Below, one piece after another: positions 24,596 to 34,284 of a stretch of 64,000 nt of DNA; the stretch's first letter is position 1, and every line of letters begins with the position of its first letter. The DNA lies in the NCBI RefSeq assembly GCF_000333895.2, contig NZ_ANFM02000018.1, forward strand, positions 124,001 to 188,000, given 5' to 3'. The position numbers and the translations under genes are program-made. The notes under the pieces are model-generated. The model had not been told where the DNA came from. It made no database searches and saw nothing but the letters and a program-made list of their open reading frames with translations. Origin of the DNA: Grimontia indica (GTDB lineage Bacteria; Pseudomonadota; Gammaproteobacteria; Enterobacterales; Vibrionaceae).

Positions 24596-25615
24596 ATGAA
24601 GGGTAAAAGCGTTTCAACGACTGAAGATATATTGCAGTTTGTCGCACTGCTTTATCAGGCATCCAGCCATATGCAGCCTGGTGATTTCAAGCAATGGACC
24701 ATTACGCAGCTTCGTCAGCTTATTCATTTTGACAGCGCATGGTGGGGACGCGCTCTTTTTCCCGAACTCTCTGATACGCCTGAAGTACACGGCAATTCGC
24801 TGTTTCAATTACCAGAAGATTACTTTGAGCAATGGCAGAAAATTGCTGACTGCGACACCATTGCAGAAAGTCTCTACAACGATGCCACCACGCCTTTTAT
24901 GTCAAAGGTTCAGCTAGAAACAATGAGCGGAGCATTGTGTGATTTTCTTTGGCAGCACGACATTCACCAAGTGCTCTCGTTCATGAAAGTCGATCCTGAA
25001 CTCTTGCTGGATGCCAAAGGGAACATGGGAGAGAGTTTGCTGGTGGATTTTCTCTCTCTGTACCGAAATAGGGAAGGTGAAGCGTTTGAACCGCAAGACG
25101 GGAATTGCCTTCGCCTTGTCATGCCCCACATTGTACTTAGCCTCAATCACTGCCTTGAATTCTCGGTGTTGACCAACCAAAGTGCGCAGGCAAACAGCGT
25201 ATTGGAAGCAGCGATGTTTGACAGTGGGTTTATGCTGAATACACCGTCGATTGGCTTTATTGAGCTGCTCAAACGAGACTACCCGGACTGGGATGGATGC
25301 GTTCTACCGGATGAGATTCAAGAAAGTGTGCTTGGGAACATCTCGTCATGGAAAGGAAGACATTTCACCCTGACATTTGAATCGATAGACAGTTACTGGT
25401 TTTTGCGGGCTTACCCTTCATCTTTGCTATCTGAATTGACCGAAAGGGAGGCACAGGTTGCCGAGCTGTTTGCAAAAGGGAAAACCTATATGGAAATTGC
25501 TCAGGAGATTAACCGTGCTCCCACGACGGTACGCAATCACCTGCAGTCTATCTACCTGAAACTTGGCATCCGAAACAAAGTTGAGTTGGTGGAAAAATAC
25601 CGTTCCCTTATTTGA
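24596..25615 (+). CDS. LuxR-type helix-turn-helix regulator
   Basis: The 339-residue protein ends in a LuxR/FixJ DNA-binding domain (residues ~278-335: LTEREAQVAELFAKGKTYMEIAQEINRAPTTVRNHLQSIYLKLGIRNKVELVEKY). The first ~260 residues contain HFDSAWWGRALFPEL and YRNREGEAFEPQDGNCLRLVMPHI, typical of sensor-like N-halves of large LuxR regulators common in proteobacterial catabolic clusters. It sits between the MarR unit and the amidohydrolase gene, and may control the downstream amine/amide genes. The N-terminal ligand is unknown. Confidence 0.85.
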   Translation: MKGKSVSTTEDILQFVALLYQASSHMQPGDFKQWTITQLRQLIHFDSAWWGRALFPELSDTPEVHGNSLFQLPEDYFEQWQKIADCDTIAESLYNDATTPFMSKVQLETMSGALCDFLWQHDIHQVLSFMKVDPELLLDAKGNMGESLLVDFLSLYRNREGEAFEPQDGNCLRLVMPHIVLSLNHCLEFSVLTNQSAQANSVLEAAMFDSGFMLNTPSIGFIELLKRDYPDWDGCVLPDEIQESVLGNISSWKGRHFTLTFESIDSYWFLRAYPSSLLSELTEREAQVAELFAKGKTYMEIAQEINRAPTTVRNHLQSIYLKLGIRNKVELVEKYRSLI

Positions 25616-25750
25616 TACACCATCAGGGAAATCCTCTGAAAAAGTGTAAAACAATGCATTTGCATCATTCAAGGTTCTGCTTCTAGCTCCTAGCTTGTTG
25701 GTTAATCACCTGATTCAAATGACTGATCAGGTTATCCAAGGAGGAGCAAG

Positions 25751-26863
25751 ATGAGAAAGACTGGATTGGTGACACACGAACTCTACTTCTGGCATAACAC
25801 CGGAGAGGCCGCTGCTTTTCTGCCACCTGGGCTCACTATTCAACCCGATAAGCATGCGGAAAATGCAGAAACGAAGCGACGCTTGCTTAATCTTCTGAAT
25901 GTGGCAGGCCTTGCTGATTCTCTAACCACGATTCCCCCGCGACTGGCTAATAATAACGACTTGCTTAGTTTTCACACTCAAGCCTACATCGATAGCATTC
26001 GCGAAATGAGTGATGCCAATGGCGGCGATGCTGGTGAGCTTACGCCCTTTGGTCCAGGTAGTTACGAAATCGCCCTGATGAGCTTGGGAGGTTGTTTAGA
26101 GGCGATGGATCGGATGATGGAAGGGCACGTCGACAATGCGTATTGCTTGGTTCGTCCGCCTGGTCATCATGCAGAACCTGAAATGGGGCGCGGGTTTTGT
26201 ATTTTTGGCAATGGCGTTATCACGGCGAATTATGCCCGGGATGTCCACGGTATGGGACGTATAGCCATCGTTGATTGGGATGTTCACCATGGAAATAGCC
26301 AGCAAGGCGCTTTCTATCAAGACTCAGGTGTGCTCACTATTTCCATTCATCAGGATAACTTTTACCCACCGATGTCTGGTGCATTGGAAGAACGCGGTAA
26401 GGGTAAGGGTGAGGGTGAAGGCTACAATATCAACGTTCCTTTACCTCCGGGCTCTGGTGATGGTGCTTATCGCAAGGCCTTTGAAGATGTTGTACTTCCC
26501 GCGCTGGAAGCTTATCAACCTGAACTGATCATTGTGTCTTCCGGTTTTGATGGCAGTGCGATTGACCCGCTTGGCCGCAATATGGCGACGAGCGAAACCT
26601 ATAGATACATGACTGAGTCTTTGGTGGCTGCAGCCGAGAAGCTCTGTCACGGTCACTTGCTATGTATTCATGAAGGCGGCTACTCCACAGCCTATGTGCC
26701 GTACTGTGGTTTGGCAGTCATGGAGGCGTTAAGCGGCTTGAAAACGGAGCTTGAAGACCCCTTCTTACCGATTGTTGGCGGAATGGGTGGGCAGGAATGC
26801 CAACCCCATCAGGCAGCATTAATCGCTTGGGTCGCTGAGTCTGCGCCACTACTAAAACGGTAG
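25751..26863 (+). CDS. Histone-deacetylase-like amidohydrolase
   Basis: The 370-residue enzyme belongs to the zinc-dependent class II histone deacetylase/acetylpolyamine amidohydrolase family, which removes acetyl groups from amines. Visible catalytic set: His139-His140 in RPPGHHAEP, zinc ligands Asp177 and His179 in DWDVHHGN, and Asp267 in SGFDGSAIDPLG. The stretch RGKGKGEGEGY near residue 217 is a low-complexity loop. In bacteria this family usually acts on acetylated polyamines or similar small amides, consistent with a copper amine oxidase and an amidase encoded next. AGGAGGAG precedes ATG 25751. Confidence 0.87.
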   Translation: MRKTGLVTHELYFWHNTGEAAAFLPPGLTIQPDKHAENAETKRRLLNLLNVAGLADSLTTIPPRLANNNDLLSFHTQAYIDSIREMSDANGGDAGELTPFGPGSYEIALMSLGGCLEAMDRMMEGHVDNAYCLVRPPGHHAEPEMGRGFCIFGNGVITANYARDVHGMGRIAIVDWDVHHGNSQQGAFYQDSGVLTISIHQDNFYPPMSGALEERGKGKGEGEGYNINVPLPPGSGDGAYRKAFEDVVLPALEAYQPELIIVSSGFDGSAIDPLGRNMATSETYRYMTESLVAAAEKLCHGHLLCIHEGGYSTAYVPYCGLAVMEALSGLKTELEDPFLPIVGGMGGQECQPHQAALIAWVAESAPLLKR

Positions 26864-27006
26864 GCCCCAACAGCGGATTGCCTGCAATCCGCTGTTCTCC
26901 TGTCGTTGACCTCCAACGGGTCTGACGCCCAGTACCAAGAAGTGAAATCCTTCAACCTTTAAGGTGAAAACACCCTGAAAGTGAAAAGGATGAAAGGAGA
27001 TAAGAG

Positions 27007-29007
27007 ATGATGATAAAAAGGATTGTATTTCTACCTCTTGCTTTGGTGGCATTGCTATCGATGCCATTGAGTGCCCACCCGCTGGATGGCCTGACGGCCG
27101 AAGAATATAAATCGATACAAAGCATTCTGCGTGGTTCTGAGCTAGCCGACGAGAATACGCTGTTTCCTCTCATTGATTTAAAAGAGCCGCCAAAAGAGAA
27201 AGTTCTGGCGTGGAAAAAAGGCCAACCCTTGGATAGACGTGCCACAGTGGTGATGACTGGACCTGAGGGTTTTTATGAAGCGGTGGTCAACATCACTCAG
27301 AAGAAAGTAGAGTCTAATCAACTTATCAAGGGCAGCGGTCAACCCATGATCCTGTTTGAAGAGTTTATTGGTGCATTGACCGGCGCGACTTCTCATCCAG
27401 ACATGGAAAAAGGGTTAGCCAAACGTGGTTTGAAACCAGATGATGTCTTTTGTCTTCCTCTAACCGCAGGTAATTTCTTCACAGAAGCCTTTGAAAACTC
27501 GCGCCTGATGAAGGTGCCATGTTATGTCCTCCCTACCGGGTCAAATTATTACGCGAAGCCTATTGAGGGCTTATTTGCCACCTATGACATTGGCAAAAAA
27601 GAAGTCGTTGAAATCATTGATACTGGCGCAGTGCCGCTTCCCACTGACGATTGGGGTTACACGGAAGAAGAAGTGGCGAAAAGAGTTCCACTGAGACCCA
27701 AAACGAATCCGGCGGTTGTGACTCAGACGGGTGAACCGAATTACACCATTGAGGGGAGTCACCTTGAATGGGACATCTGGCGTTTGAATTTCCGTACCGA
27801 GAAACGCGCGGGTCTCGTGGTGTCGAATATCGACGTGAACGACCAAGGCACGTGGCGTCCGATTATCTATCAAGCGCATTTGTCCGAAGTGTTTGTACCC
27901 TATATGGACCCGACAGAAGGCTGGTACTGGCGTACCTATATGGACAGTGGTGAGTACGGGTTTGGGCTGTTTATGACACCGCTTGAGGCCGGCATTGATT
28001 GCCCGGTTTATGCGACGTTCTTACCCGCAATGATTGCGGATGACCAAGGTAATCCACTCGAAATTCCTAACGCTATTTGTATTTTTGAGCGCAATATTGG
28101 CGATCCTGCATGGCGTCATTACGAAGTCTTTGAGCAAGGTCCAGATAAGTTTGTCCCTGCCGAAGGGCGTCCTGAAACGGAATTGGTGATTCGCACTGCA
28201 TCTGAAGTGGGTAACTACGACTACCTGATTGATTACCGTTTGAAGCAAGGTGGCCAACTGTATGTCAAAGTCGGCGCATCCGGTCTTGATGCCGTGAAAG
28301 GGGTGGCTTCGGTGAGCACTGACAGCGAAACCTACAAGGAAGATACCCGCTACGGTACCCTGATTGCCCCAAATTTAGTCGCGGCGAATCATGATCATTA
28401 CTTCAACTTCCGGATTGACTTCGATATCGATCAACCAGTGAACCATGCGGCAACGATGGACATTGTTCCTGCCTCTGTTGATCCCGCTGTACCGCGACGC
28501 TCAATGTGGGAAGTGAAACACACCATGCTCGACTCTGAGCTGGATGCGAGATACAAAACCTCAACCGCTAAGCCAAGATACTTGCATATCAGTAATGCAA
28601 AACGCGACGGGTATCTGGGGCATAAACCAGGCTACATGCTACACCATGGTTCGGTGGCTTATGGGCCATTCGATTTTGAAAATGATCCACCAATGAGGCG
28701 AAATGCCTACATCCAATATGCCGTTTGGAACACGGTTTATGATCCGGACCAGCGCTACGCCGGAGGCAAATATGCTGTGCAAAGTGATGGCTCGGACACG
28801 TTGGCAGAGTGGGTGAAAGAAGACCGCTCCCTGATGAATGCAGATATCGTTACTTGGTTTACGGCTGGCTTTCATCACATCCCAAGAATGGAGGATTGGC
28901 CTGTTATGTCCACTGAGTGGAAAACGGTACACATCATGCCACACAACTTCTTTGCCCATAATCCAGCGCTGACAATCCGCAATGCAGAAACCCCTTCTGA
29001 GAAGTAA
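27007..29007 (+). CDS. Copper amine oxidase, probably periplasmic
   Basis: The 666-residue enzyme oxidises a primary amine to an aldehyde, producing ammonia and H2O2. A signal peptide (MMIKRIVFLPLALVALLSMPLSAHP) directs it across the membrane. The topaquinone precursor Tyr404 lies in VGNYDYLIDY (consensus N-Y-D/E-Y), the catalytic base is Asp313 in MDSGEYGFG, and copper ligands are His462 and His464 (NHDHYFNFR) and His624 (HIPRMEDWP). The N-terminal copper-oxidase domains precede. It ends with a strong terminator, so it forms its own or the last part of a transcript with the amidohydrolase gene. Substrate, perhaps tyramine-like, is inferred. Confidence 0.9.
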   Translation: MMIKRIVFLPLALVALLSMPLSAHPLDGLTAEEYKSIQSILRGSELADENTLFPLIDLKEPPKEKVLAWKKGQPLDRRATVVMTGPEGFYEAVVNITQKKVESNQLIKGSGQPMILFEEFIGALTGATSHPDMEKGLAKRGLKPDDVFCLPLTAGNFFTEAFENSRLMKVPCYVLPTGSNYYAKPIEGLFATYDIGKKEVVEIIDTGAVPLPTDDWGYTEEEVAKRVPLRPKTNPAVVTQTGEPNYTIEGSHLEWDIWRLNFRTEKRAGLVVSNIDVNDQGTWRPIIYQAHLSEVFVPYMDPTEGWYWRTYMDSGEYGFGLFMTPLEAGIDCPVYATFLPAMIADDQGNPLEIPNAICIFERNIGDPAWRHYEVFEQGPDKFVPAEGRPETELVIRTASEVGNYDYLIDYRLKQGGQLYVKVGASGLDAVKGVASVSTDSETYKEDTRYGTLIAPNLVAANHDHYFNFRIDFDIDQPVNHAATMDIVPASVDPAVPRRSMWEVKHTMLDSELDARYKTSTAKPRYLHISNAKRDGYLGHKPGYMLHHGSVAYGPFDFENDPPMRRNAYIQYAVWNTVYDPDQRYAGGKYAVQSDGSDTLAEWVKEDRSLMNADIVTWFTAGFHHIPRMEDWPVMSTEWKTVHIMPHNFFAHNPALTIRNAETPSEK

Positions 29008-29024
29008 TTGAGTTCACGTCTTTG

Positions 29025-29056
29025 CCGCCATCCTCATTGTTGAGGATGGCGGTTTT
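29025..29056 (+). terminator. Rho-independent terminator of the amine oxidase gene
   Basis: CCGCCATCCTCA, a TTGT loop and TGAGGATGGCGG followed by TTTTTT form a perfect 12-bp stem, 18 bases after the stop. Confidence 0.95.
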
Positions 29057-29111
29057 TTCGTGCTCGTCTCATGCTGAGAGGGAAAGGAAGCATAATTCTC
29101 AGGAGCAAGAG

Positions 29112-30518
29112 ATGACGGATAAGAGAGATGTACCGTTTACGTTAGAAACGCTGCAGGCAGCATTTAAATCGGGTGAGTTAACCTGCGAATCCTACATCGA
29201 CGCGGTTATCGAGCGCGCGGAAAGTCTGAAACACCTTAACGCTTTTATTACGGTTGACTGGGAGATGCTTCGAAAGGCAGCGAGGGACGTTGACCAGAGT
29301 GGAAAAGCAGGTGAAGGGCTCAATGGCATCCCACTTTGCTTCAAGGATAACATTCAGACTGGTGTTCTTGCTGCGTCTGCTGCGACTAAAGCATTAGCGG
29401 GAAATATCAGCAGTGCTTCCGTCGTGGCTGAGCGGCTGTTGAACAGTGGTGCCTTAGTGGGTGGCATGGGAAACATGCACGAGCTGGCCTTTGGTATTAC
29501 GACTAACAATGGATATAGCGGCGCGTCGAAAAACCCGTGGAATACCGAGCGGATCCCTGGCGGCTCAAGCGGTGGTGTCGCTGTGGCGATTGCAGCTGGC
29601 ATTATGCCAGCAGGCATTGGAACGGACACAGGAGGCTCCGTAAGGTTACCTTCTGCACTCTGTGGGATCGTTGGCTTTAGACCTTCTATGATGCGCTATC
29701 CATCAGAAGGGCTGGTACCTGTCAGCCATACCCGGGATACGGCAGGTCCAATGGCGAATACTGTCAAGGATTGCCGAATCTTGGATGCCATCATGGCGGG
29801 CAAAAACGATTCCGCCATTGATGAAGTAGCGAGTCTTTCTTCTATCAAGCTGGGTGTTCCCCGAGCCTATTTCTTTGACAATCTAGACCCTGAAGTCGGC
29901 AGATTATCTGAAGACGCCCTAAAGAAACTTTCTGATGCGGGCGTGACCTTGGTAGAGGCGGATATTCCCAATGTTGGTGAACTTGATGAAGCCTGCAGTT
30001 TCCCGATTGCGCTTTATGAATTTATGCAGGACTTACCTGCCTATCTTATCGCTCATGCATCACATATCAGTATTAAAGACGTCGCTGAACATGCTTTAAG
30101 CCCTGACGTGAGTGGATTGATGGCTTCGCTGATGTCTGATGGCGCGATGCCAGAATCCGTGTATCGAGAAGCTGTTAATGTGGTTCGTCCTAAACTCCAA
30201 CAAACCTACGCAGACTATTTCTCGAAGCAAGGCGTGGATGCTGTCATCTTCCCAACCACTTTGCTGCCTGCCGCGCCTATTGGTGATGATGAAACCGTTG
30301 AGCTTAATGGCGAACGCTTACCTACCTTTCCAACTTTTATTCATAACACCGATCCAGGCAGCAATGCAGGCATTCCAGGAATAAGCCTGCCCATTGGCCT
30401 AACCCATAACGGCTTGCCTGTTGGTATCGAAATTGATGGACCTTTCAACAGCGATGAGCGGTTGCTATCGATCGCGGAAGCGCTGGAGTCAGTCTTCAAC
30501 TTTACGCAACGCCCCTGA
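29112..30518 (+). CDS. Amidase (amidase-signature family)
   Basis: The 468-residue product hydrolyses an amide to acid and ammonia. The Ser-cisSer-Lys triad is visible: Lys78 in CFKDNIQT, Ser152 in PGGSSGGVAVA and nucleophile Ser176 in TDTGGSVRLPSALCG. The frame is open to 29022, inside the terminator, so ATG 29112 with CAGGAGCAAGAG just before it is preferred. It is followed 31 bases later by an ABC transporter gene set, which probably imports the amide or its product. It is close to indole-acetamide/mandelamide hydrolases in general form, but the substrate is not known. Confidence 0.9.
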   Translation: MTDKRDVPFTLETLQAAFKSGELTCESYIDAVIERAESLKHLNAFITVDWEMLRKAARDVDQSGKAGEGLNGIPLCFKDNIQTGVLAASAATKALAGNISSASVVAERLLNSGALVGGMGNMHELAFGITTNNGYSGASKNPWNTERIPGGSSGGVAVAIAAGIMPAGIGTDTGGSVRLPSALCGIVGFRPSMMRYPSEGLVPVSHTRDTAGPMANTVKDCRILDAIMAGKNDSAIDEVASLSSIKLGVPRAYFFDNLDPEVGRLSEDALKKLSDAGVTLVEADIPNVGELDEACSFPIALYEFMQDLPAYLIAHASHISIKDVAEHALSPDVSGLMASLMSDGAMPESVYREAVNVVRPKLQQTYADYFSKQGVDAVIFPTTLLPAAPIGDDETVELNGERLPTFPTFIHNTDPGSNAGIPGISLPIGLTHNGLPVGIEIDGPFNSDERLLSIAEALESVFNFTQRP

Positions 30519-30549
30519 TCCACTCTTCATAGATGTAAGGAACACAACA

Positions 30550-31716
30550 ATGAAAAGACGCGAATTTTTAACTTCGTCGATGAGTGCTGCGCTGCTGGCA
30601 GCGATTGCACCGACTTTTGTCTCAACCCGGGCTCTCGCTGCGGAGACAGTTAAACTCGGTGTGATGATTCCCCAGTCAGGCCCCGCGGGTCTGTTTGGCC
30701 CCTCCTGTAAAAACTGCACAGAAATGGCGGTTGAAGAAATCAACAAGTCGGGTGGCATTTTAGGCAAGCAGGTTGAAGTGTTTTATGCCGATGCTGGCGG
30801 TTCTCCTTCCGATGCGCTGAAAAATGCGGTGCGCCTGTACAAAGGCGAAAAAGTGGATGCGTTTATTGGCATGCATGACAGTGCTGTGCGAGGTGCACTC
30901 ACCAACTTGTTCAAAGGCGAGGTGCCTTACATCTATACGCCAATCTATGAAGGTGGTGAATGCGCAGAGGGAACTTATGTACTCGGTGAGACCCCTGCGC
31001 AGCAATTGGCACCGGTCATTCCCTGGTTAGCAAAAAACAACAAGGTCAGTAAATGGTATTTGATTGGTAATGATTACAACTGGCCACGTGACTCGAATGC
31101 TGCGGCGAAAGAATACATTAAAGCAGCAGGTGGTGAGGTAGTCGGTGAGGAATATCTGCCATTTTCAGCCGATAACTTCGACTCCAGCTTGGCAAAGATC
31201 AAAGCCAGTGGCGCTGATGCAGTACTGATCACTTTGGTTGGTGGTGCATCAGTGAGCTTTAACCGCGCATTTGCAAACTTCGGTTTGGACAAGCAAGCCC
31301 TGCGATTGGGCACCTTAATAGAAGAAAATACCCTAGCAGGTATTGGGGCAGAAAATGCTGCAAGACTTTACTCTTCATCAGGTTATTTTCAGAACATTAA
31401 CTCGCCCAAAGCCGCCGCATTTGCTGAGCGCTACTACGAAAAGTTTGGCAGTGATGCACCTGCACTCAATGCATTAGGTGAGTCCTGCTATGACGGTGTC
31501 TATCTCTTCAAAGCCTTGGCAAACGAAGCAAAAGGCGTAGCGGCTGAAAAAATTGCCAGCGCTTCTGAGGGCGCGTCATTTTCTTCTCCTCGCGGGAACA
31601 TGACGTTGACGAAGGGGCATGTTGATAAGGATATCTATCTTGCGGAAGCCGTAGATGGCAGATTCCGCGTTGTTGAAACCTTTGAAAACGTGCCTAGCGG
31701 CAGTACCTGCAGTTAA
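30550..31716 (+). CDS. Branched-chain/amide-type ABC transporter substrate-binding protein
   Basis: The 388-residue product is a periplasmic-binding protein of the LivJ/UrtA/AmiC type (Peripla_BP_6): VKLGVMIPQSGPAGLFGPSCKNCTEMAVEEIN, DALKNAVRLYKGEKVDAFIG, and PALNALGESCYDGVYLF. It starts MKRREFLTSSMSAALLAAIAP, a twin-arginine-type signal (RREFL), so it may be exported folded by Tat. The ATG at 30550 is used; the open frame reaches upstream only inside the amidase gene. It shares an operon with the amidase and two to three transporter genes, which suggests an amide- or urea-like substrate. Confidence 0.9.
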   Translation: MKRREFLTSSMSAALLAAIAPTFVSTRALAAETVKLGVMIPQSGPAGLFGPSCKNCTEMAVEEINKSGGILGKQVEVFYADAGGSPSDALKNAVRLYKGEKVDAFIGMHDSAVRGALTNLFKGEVPYIYTPIYEGGECAEGTYVLGETPAQQLAPVIPWLAKNNKVSKWYLIGNDYNWPRDSNAAAKEYIKAAGGEVVGEEYLPFSADNFDSSLAKIKASGADAVLITLVGGASVSFNRAFANFGLDKQALRLGTLIEENTLAGIGAENAARLYSSSGYFQNINSPKAAAFAERYYEKFGSDAPALNALGESCYDGVYLFKALANEAKGVAAEKIASASEGASFSSPRGNMTLTKGHVDKDIYLAEAVDGRFRVVETFENVPSGSTCS

Positions 31717-31733
31717 TGGAGAGAGTGACGCAC

Positions 31734-32585
31734 ATGGATGTGTTGACCTTATATATTTTGAACGTCATCTACAGCCTCTCAGTGTTGGCGTTAGTTGCAA
31801 CTGGCCTTGCCGCTGTGTTCGGACTACTAGGTGTGATGAACATGGCGCATGGTGAGTTTGTCATGCTTGGCGCTTATAGCGCGCTGCTCGCAAGTCAATG
31901 GTCACTGCCTTGGCCTGCGGGCCTTTTTTTGGCTGTCATTGTGAGTGCTTTAGTCGGTGCACTCATGGAAAAGGGCCTCATCAGGCACCTTTATCAGCGG
32001 CCGTTTGACACCTTGTTGGCAACTTGGGGTGTAGCCATGCTCATCCGAAAAGGGATTGAGGCTCTTTTTGGTAGGGAGTACCAAAACGTTCCTCAATACT
32101 TGCCAGGCACCGTCGATGTTGTTGGTGTTGATTACCCAGTTTATCGATTGCTCTTGGTGGTGTTGATTGCCGCCTTGATGACCGGCATCTACCTATGGTT
32201 CAGAAAAAGCCCTGCCAGCCTCAAAATTCGTGCGATGGTAGACAACCCTGCACTGGCGCAGGCTGTCGGAATAAACACTGAACGCGTTGCCTTTTACACG
32301 TTTGTTTTCGGTGTCAGTACCGCAGGGCTCGCCGGTGCATTGATTGCACCTCTGGTGAGGGTCGACCCCTACATGGGGCTGGATTACTTGCTCTCCTCAT
32401 TTTTCGCCCTTGTGATTGGCGGCCTCGGCAGCGTTGAAGGCCTGATTCTGGGAAGCGGCATGATTGGCGGCTTAGATCAGTCCCTCTCCAACCTGTTCGA
32501 CAAGGTCGTCGGCTATACAGGTGTGCTTCTGCTGTCGATTTTCTTTTTATGGTGGAAACCCAATGGCATCATTTCGCAACGTTAA
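31734..32585 (+). CDS. livH: ABC transporter permease (LivH/UrtB-like)
   Basis: The ~283-residue protein has about eight hydrophobic segments and the LivH motif AVFGLLGVMNMAHGEFVMLGAY near residue 30, with a second EAA-like region around GINTERVAFYTFVFGVSTAGLAGALIAP. ATG 31734 is preferred because GGAGAG lies 10 bases upstream; ATG 31716 overlaps the previous stop (TAATG) and is also possible. It forms half of the inner-membrane channel; the other half is fused to an ATPase in the next gene, which it overlaps by 23 bases. Confidence 0.85.
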   Translation: MDVLTLYILNVIYSLSVLALVATGLAAVFGLLGVMNMAHGEFVMLGAYSALLASQWSLPWPAGLFLAVIVSALVGALMEKGLIRHLYQRPFDTLLATWGVAMLIRKGIEALFGREYQNVPQYLPGTVDVVGVDYPVYRLLLVVLIAALMTGIYLWFRKSPASLKIRAMVDNPALAQAVGINTERVAFYTFVFGVSTAGLAGALIAPLVRVDPYMGLDYLLSSFFALVIGGLGSVEGLILGSGMIGGLDQSLSNLFDKVVGYTGVLLLSIFFLWWKPNGIISQR

Positions 32586-34284
32586 TTTTTACGCGATCGC
32601 GTTTATCTTCGCACTGCCTCTGTTTATCGATAGCTTTACTGCATATGAGGTTGGTCTCTATTTAATCTTCGGACTCGCAGCATTGAGTGTCGCGTCTTGT
32701 TGGGGGCAGGCAGGTTTCTTACCGCTTGGCCAAGCCGCTTTCTTTGGATTGGGCGCGTATCTTTATGGTTATGTGAATGTTGAGCAGGCATCGGTGTTCA
32801 GTGTCGTAGAAGGACTGGTTTTGGCACTTCTGGTACCGGCGCTGTTAGCTTTCGCATTGGGAAAGCTGGTGTTCTCACGTACTTCGAGTTCCGGCCCGTA
32901 TTTTTCGTTGATCACACTGGCGGTTGCCATGTTGGCAACGCAATTAGCATTGGTTTTTGATGGTGTCACAGGCGGGTTTAACGGCCTTAATGGCATTAAT
33001 GACATTCCAGGAACAGATCGTTACGAAAACCTGTATTGGGTGATTGCAGGCGCAGTGGCAGTTGTGCTTTTGTCCCTTCAGTATTTAGAAAACACGCCAT
33101 TCGGACTTTTGCTTAATGCCATCCGTGATAATGAACAGCGTGTTGACTTACTGGGTTACAAAAGTGACCAACTGAAAAGTACTGTCTTTGCCATAAGCGC
33201 TGCGGTTTCTGGGTTGGCGGGCGCGTTGTACAGTGTCCATCAGGGAATCGTTACGCCGCAGGCACTCGGCTTTTTTCTCTCGGCAGAGTTCGTAATATGG
33301 GCTGCAGTGGGAGGACGCTTTACCTTGATTGGGCCTATCGCAGGCGCTTTGGCAATGGGAATGGTATCCAGTGAGCTGAAAGAAACCTTTCCTTACTGGG
33401 AGGTGATTGTCGCGACCATTTTCATCCTTGTGGTGCTTTTTTTACCCAAGGGCTTGCTCGGTTGGTTGCCCGCTACGAAAACGCGGATTGAGGATGACAA
33501 GTTAGAAGAAGAAACGGATTCTTGCCCGCCCGAAAAGCGGGTAACGCTAGCCATCAAAGACGTCTCTGTATCCGTTGGTGCCGTCAATATACTTTCGTCA
33601 TTGGATATGCGTTTAGGCGGAAAAGGCATTCAATGCTTGATTGGCCCGAATGGCGCAGGCAAAACCTCAGCTTTTAACACCATGACAGGTGTGCTTCCGC
33701 TTTCATCAGGAAATCTCGTATGGAATGGCGAGCGTTTCCGTCCCCGCAAACCTTATGACGCTGCACGTCAGGGGATTGGTCGGAAATTACAAATTCCTTG
33801 TGTATTCCCATCGTTAAGCGTTGAAGAGAATATTCATTTGGCGATGTGGGCAAGCCGTTCGAATAAGAAACCATTATTCCGAGTAGCCAAATACGGAAAA
33901 CGTTCTGCATCTTTAAACGCGCTTTACGAAGCGATGCCATTTCTTGAACAGGGTGAAGTCTTGGCCGGATCGCTATCGGTAGGGCAACGTCAAATGCTGG
34001 ACTTTACGATGACCTGTCTTGCTGAACCTGACTTGTTATTGCTGGATGAACCCTGTGCGGGACTCTCACCTGTCGAGACAAAAACGCTCATCGACATCAT
34101 CAAAAATTACATCGCCAGAGAGAGAAAACCCTGTGTGATTATTGAGCATGACATGCAAGTGGTGGAGAAATTGGCTGACGAAGTGCTGGTGATGAATCAA
34201 GGTTCTATGTTGTGTTTTGGCAGCTTTGATTTTGTTCGTGAGAACGAGGAAGTACGAGCCATTTACGCAGGAGGAACCAAGTAA
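32563..34284 (+). CDS. Fused ABC permease-ATPase (LivM-LivG)
   Basis: This 573-residue protein joins two subunits that are usually separate. Residues ~1-305 are a LivM-like permease (WGQAGFLPLGQAAFFGLGAYLYGY and GGRFTLIGPIAGALAMG); after a charged linker (DDKLEEETDSCPPEKR) comes a LivG-like ATPase with Walker A GPNGAGKTSAF, signature LSVGQRQMLDF and Walker B LLLLDEPCAGLSP. Fusion keeps the energy unit at the channel. ATG 32563 is chosen; upstream in-frame sequence lies inside livH. It ends in TAATG overlapping the next ATPase gene. Confidence 0.9.
   Translation: MASFRNVNFYAIAFIFALPLFIDSFTAYEVGLYLIFGLAALSVASCWGQAGFLPLGQAAFFGLGAYLYGYVNVEQASVFSVVEGLVLALLVPALLAFALGKLVFSRTSSSGPYFSLITLAVAMLATQLALVFDGVTGGFNGLNGINDIPGTDRYENLYWVIAGAVAVVLLSLQYLENTPFGLLLNAIRDNEQRVDLLGYKSDQLKSTVFAISAAVSGLAGALYSVHQGIVTPQALGFFLSAEFVIWAAVGGRFTLIGPIAGALAMGMVSSELKETFPYWEVIVATIFILVVLFLPKGLLGWLPATKTRIEDDKLEEETDSCPPEKRVTLAIKDVSVSVGAVNILSSLDMRLGGKGIQCLIGPNGAGKTSAFNTMTGVLPLSSGNLVWNGERFRPRKPYDAARQGIGRKLQIPCVFPSLSVEENIHLAMWASRSNKKPLFRVAKYGKRSASLNALYEAMPFLEQGEVLAGSLSVGQRQMLDFTMTCLAEPDLLLLDEPCAGLSPVETKTLIDIIKNYIARERKPCVIIEHDMQVVEKLADEVLVMNQGSMLCFGSFDFVRENEEVRAIYAGGTK

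Noticed and set aside
26396-26420. Purine-rich GGTAAG/GGTGAG repeats
   Set aside because: They encode the in-frame stretch GKGKGEGEG of the deacetylase-like enzyme, so they are a low-complexity loop, not a CRISPR or regulatory array.
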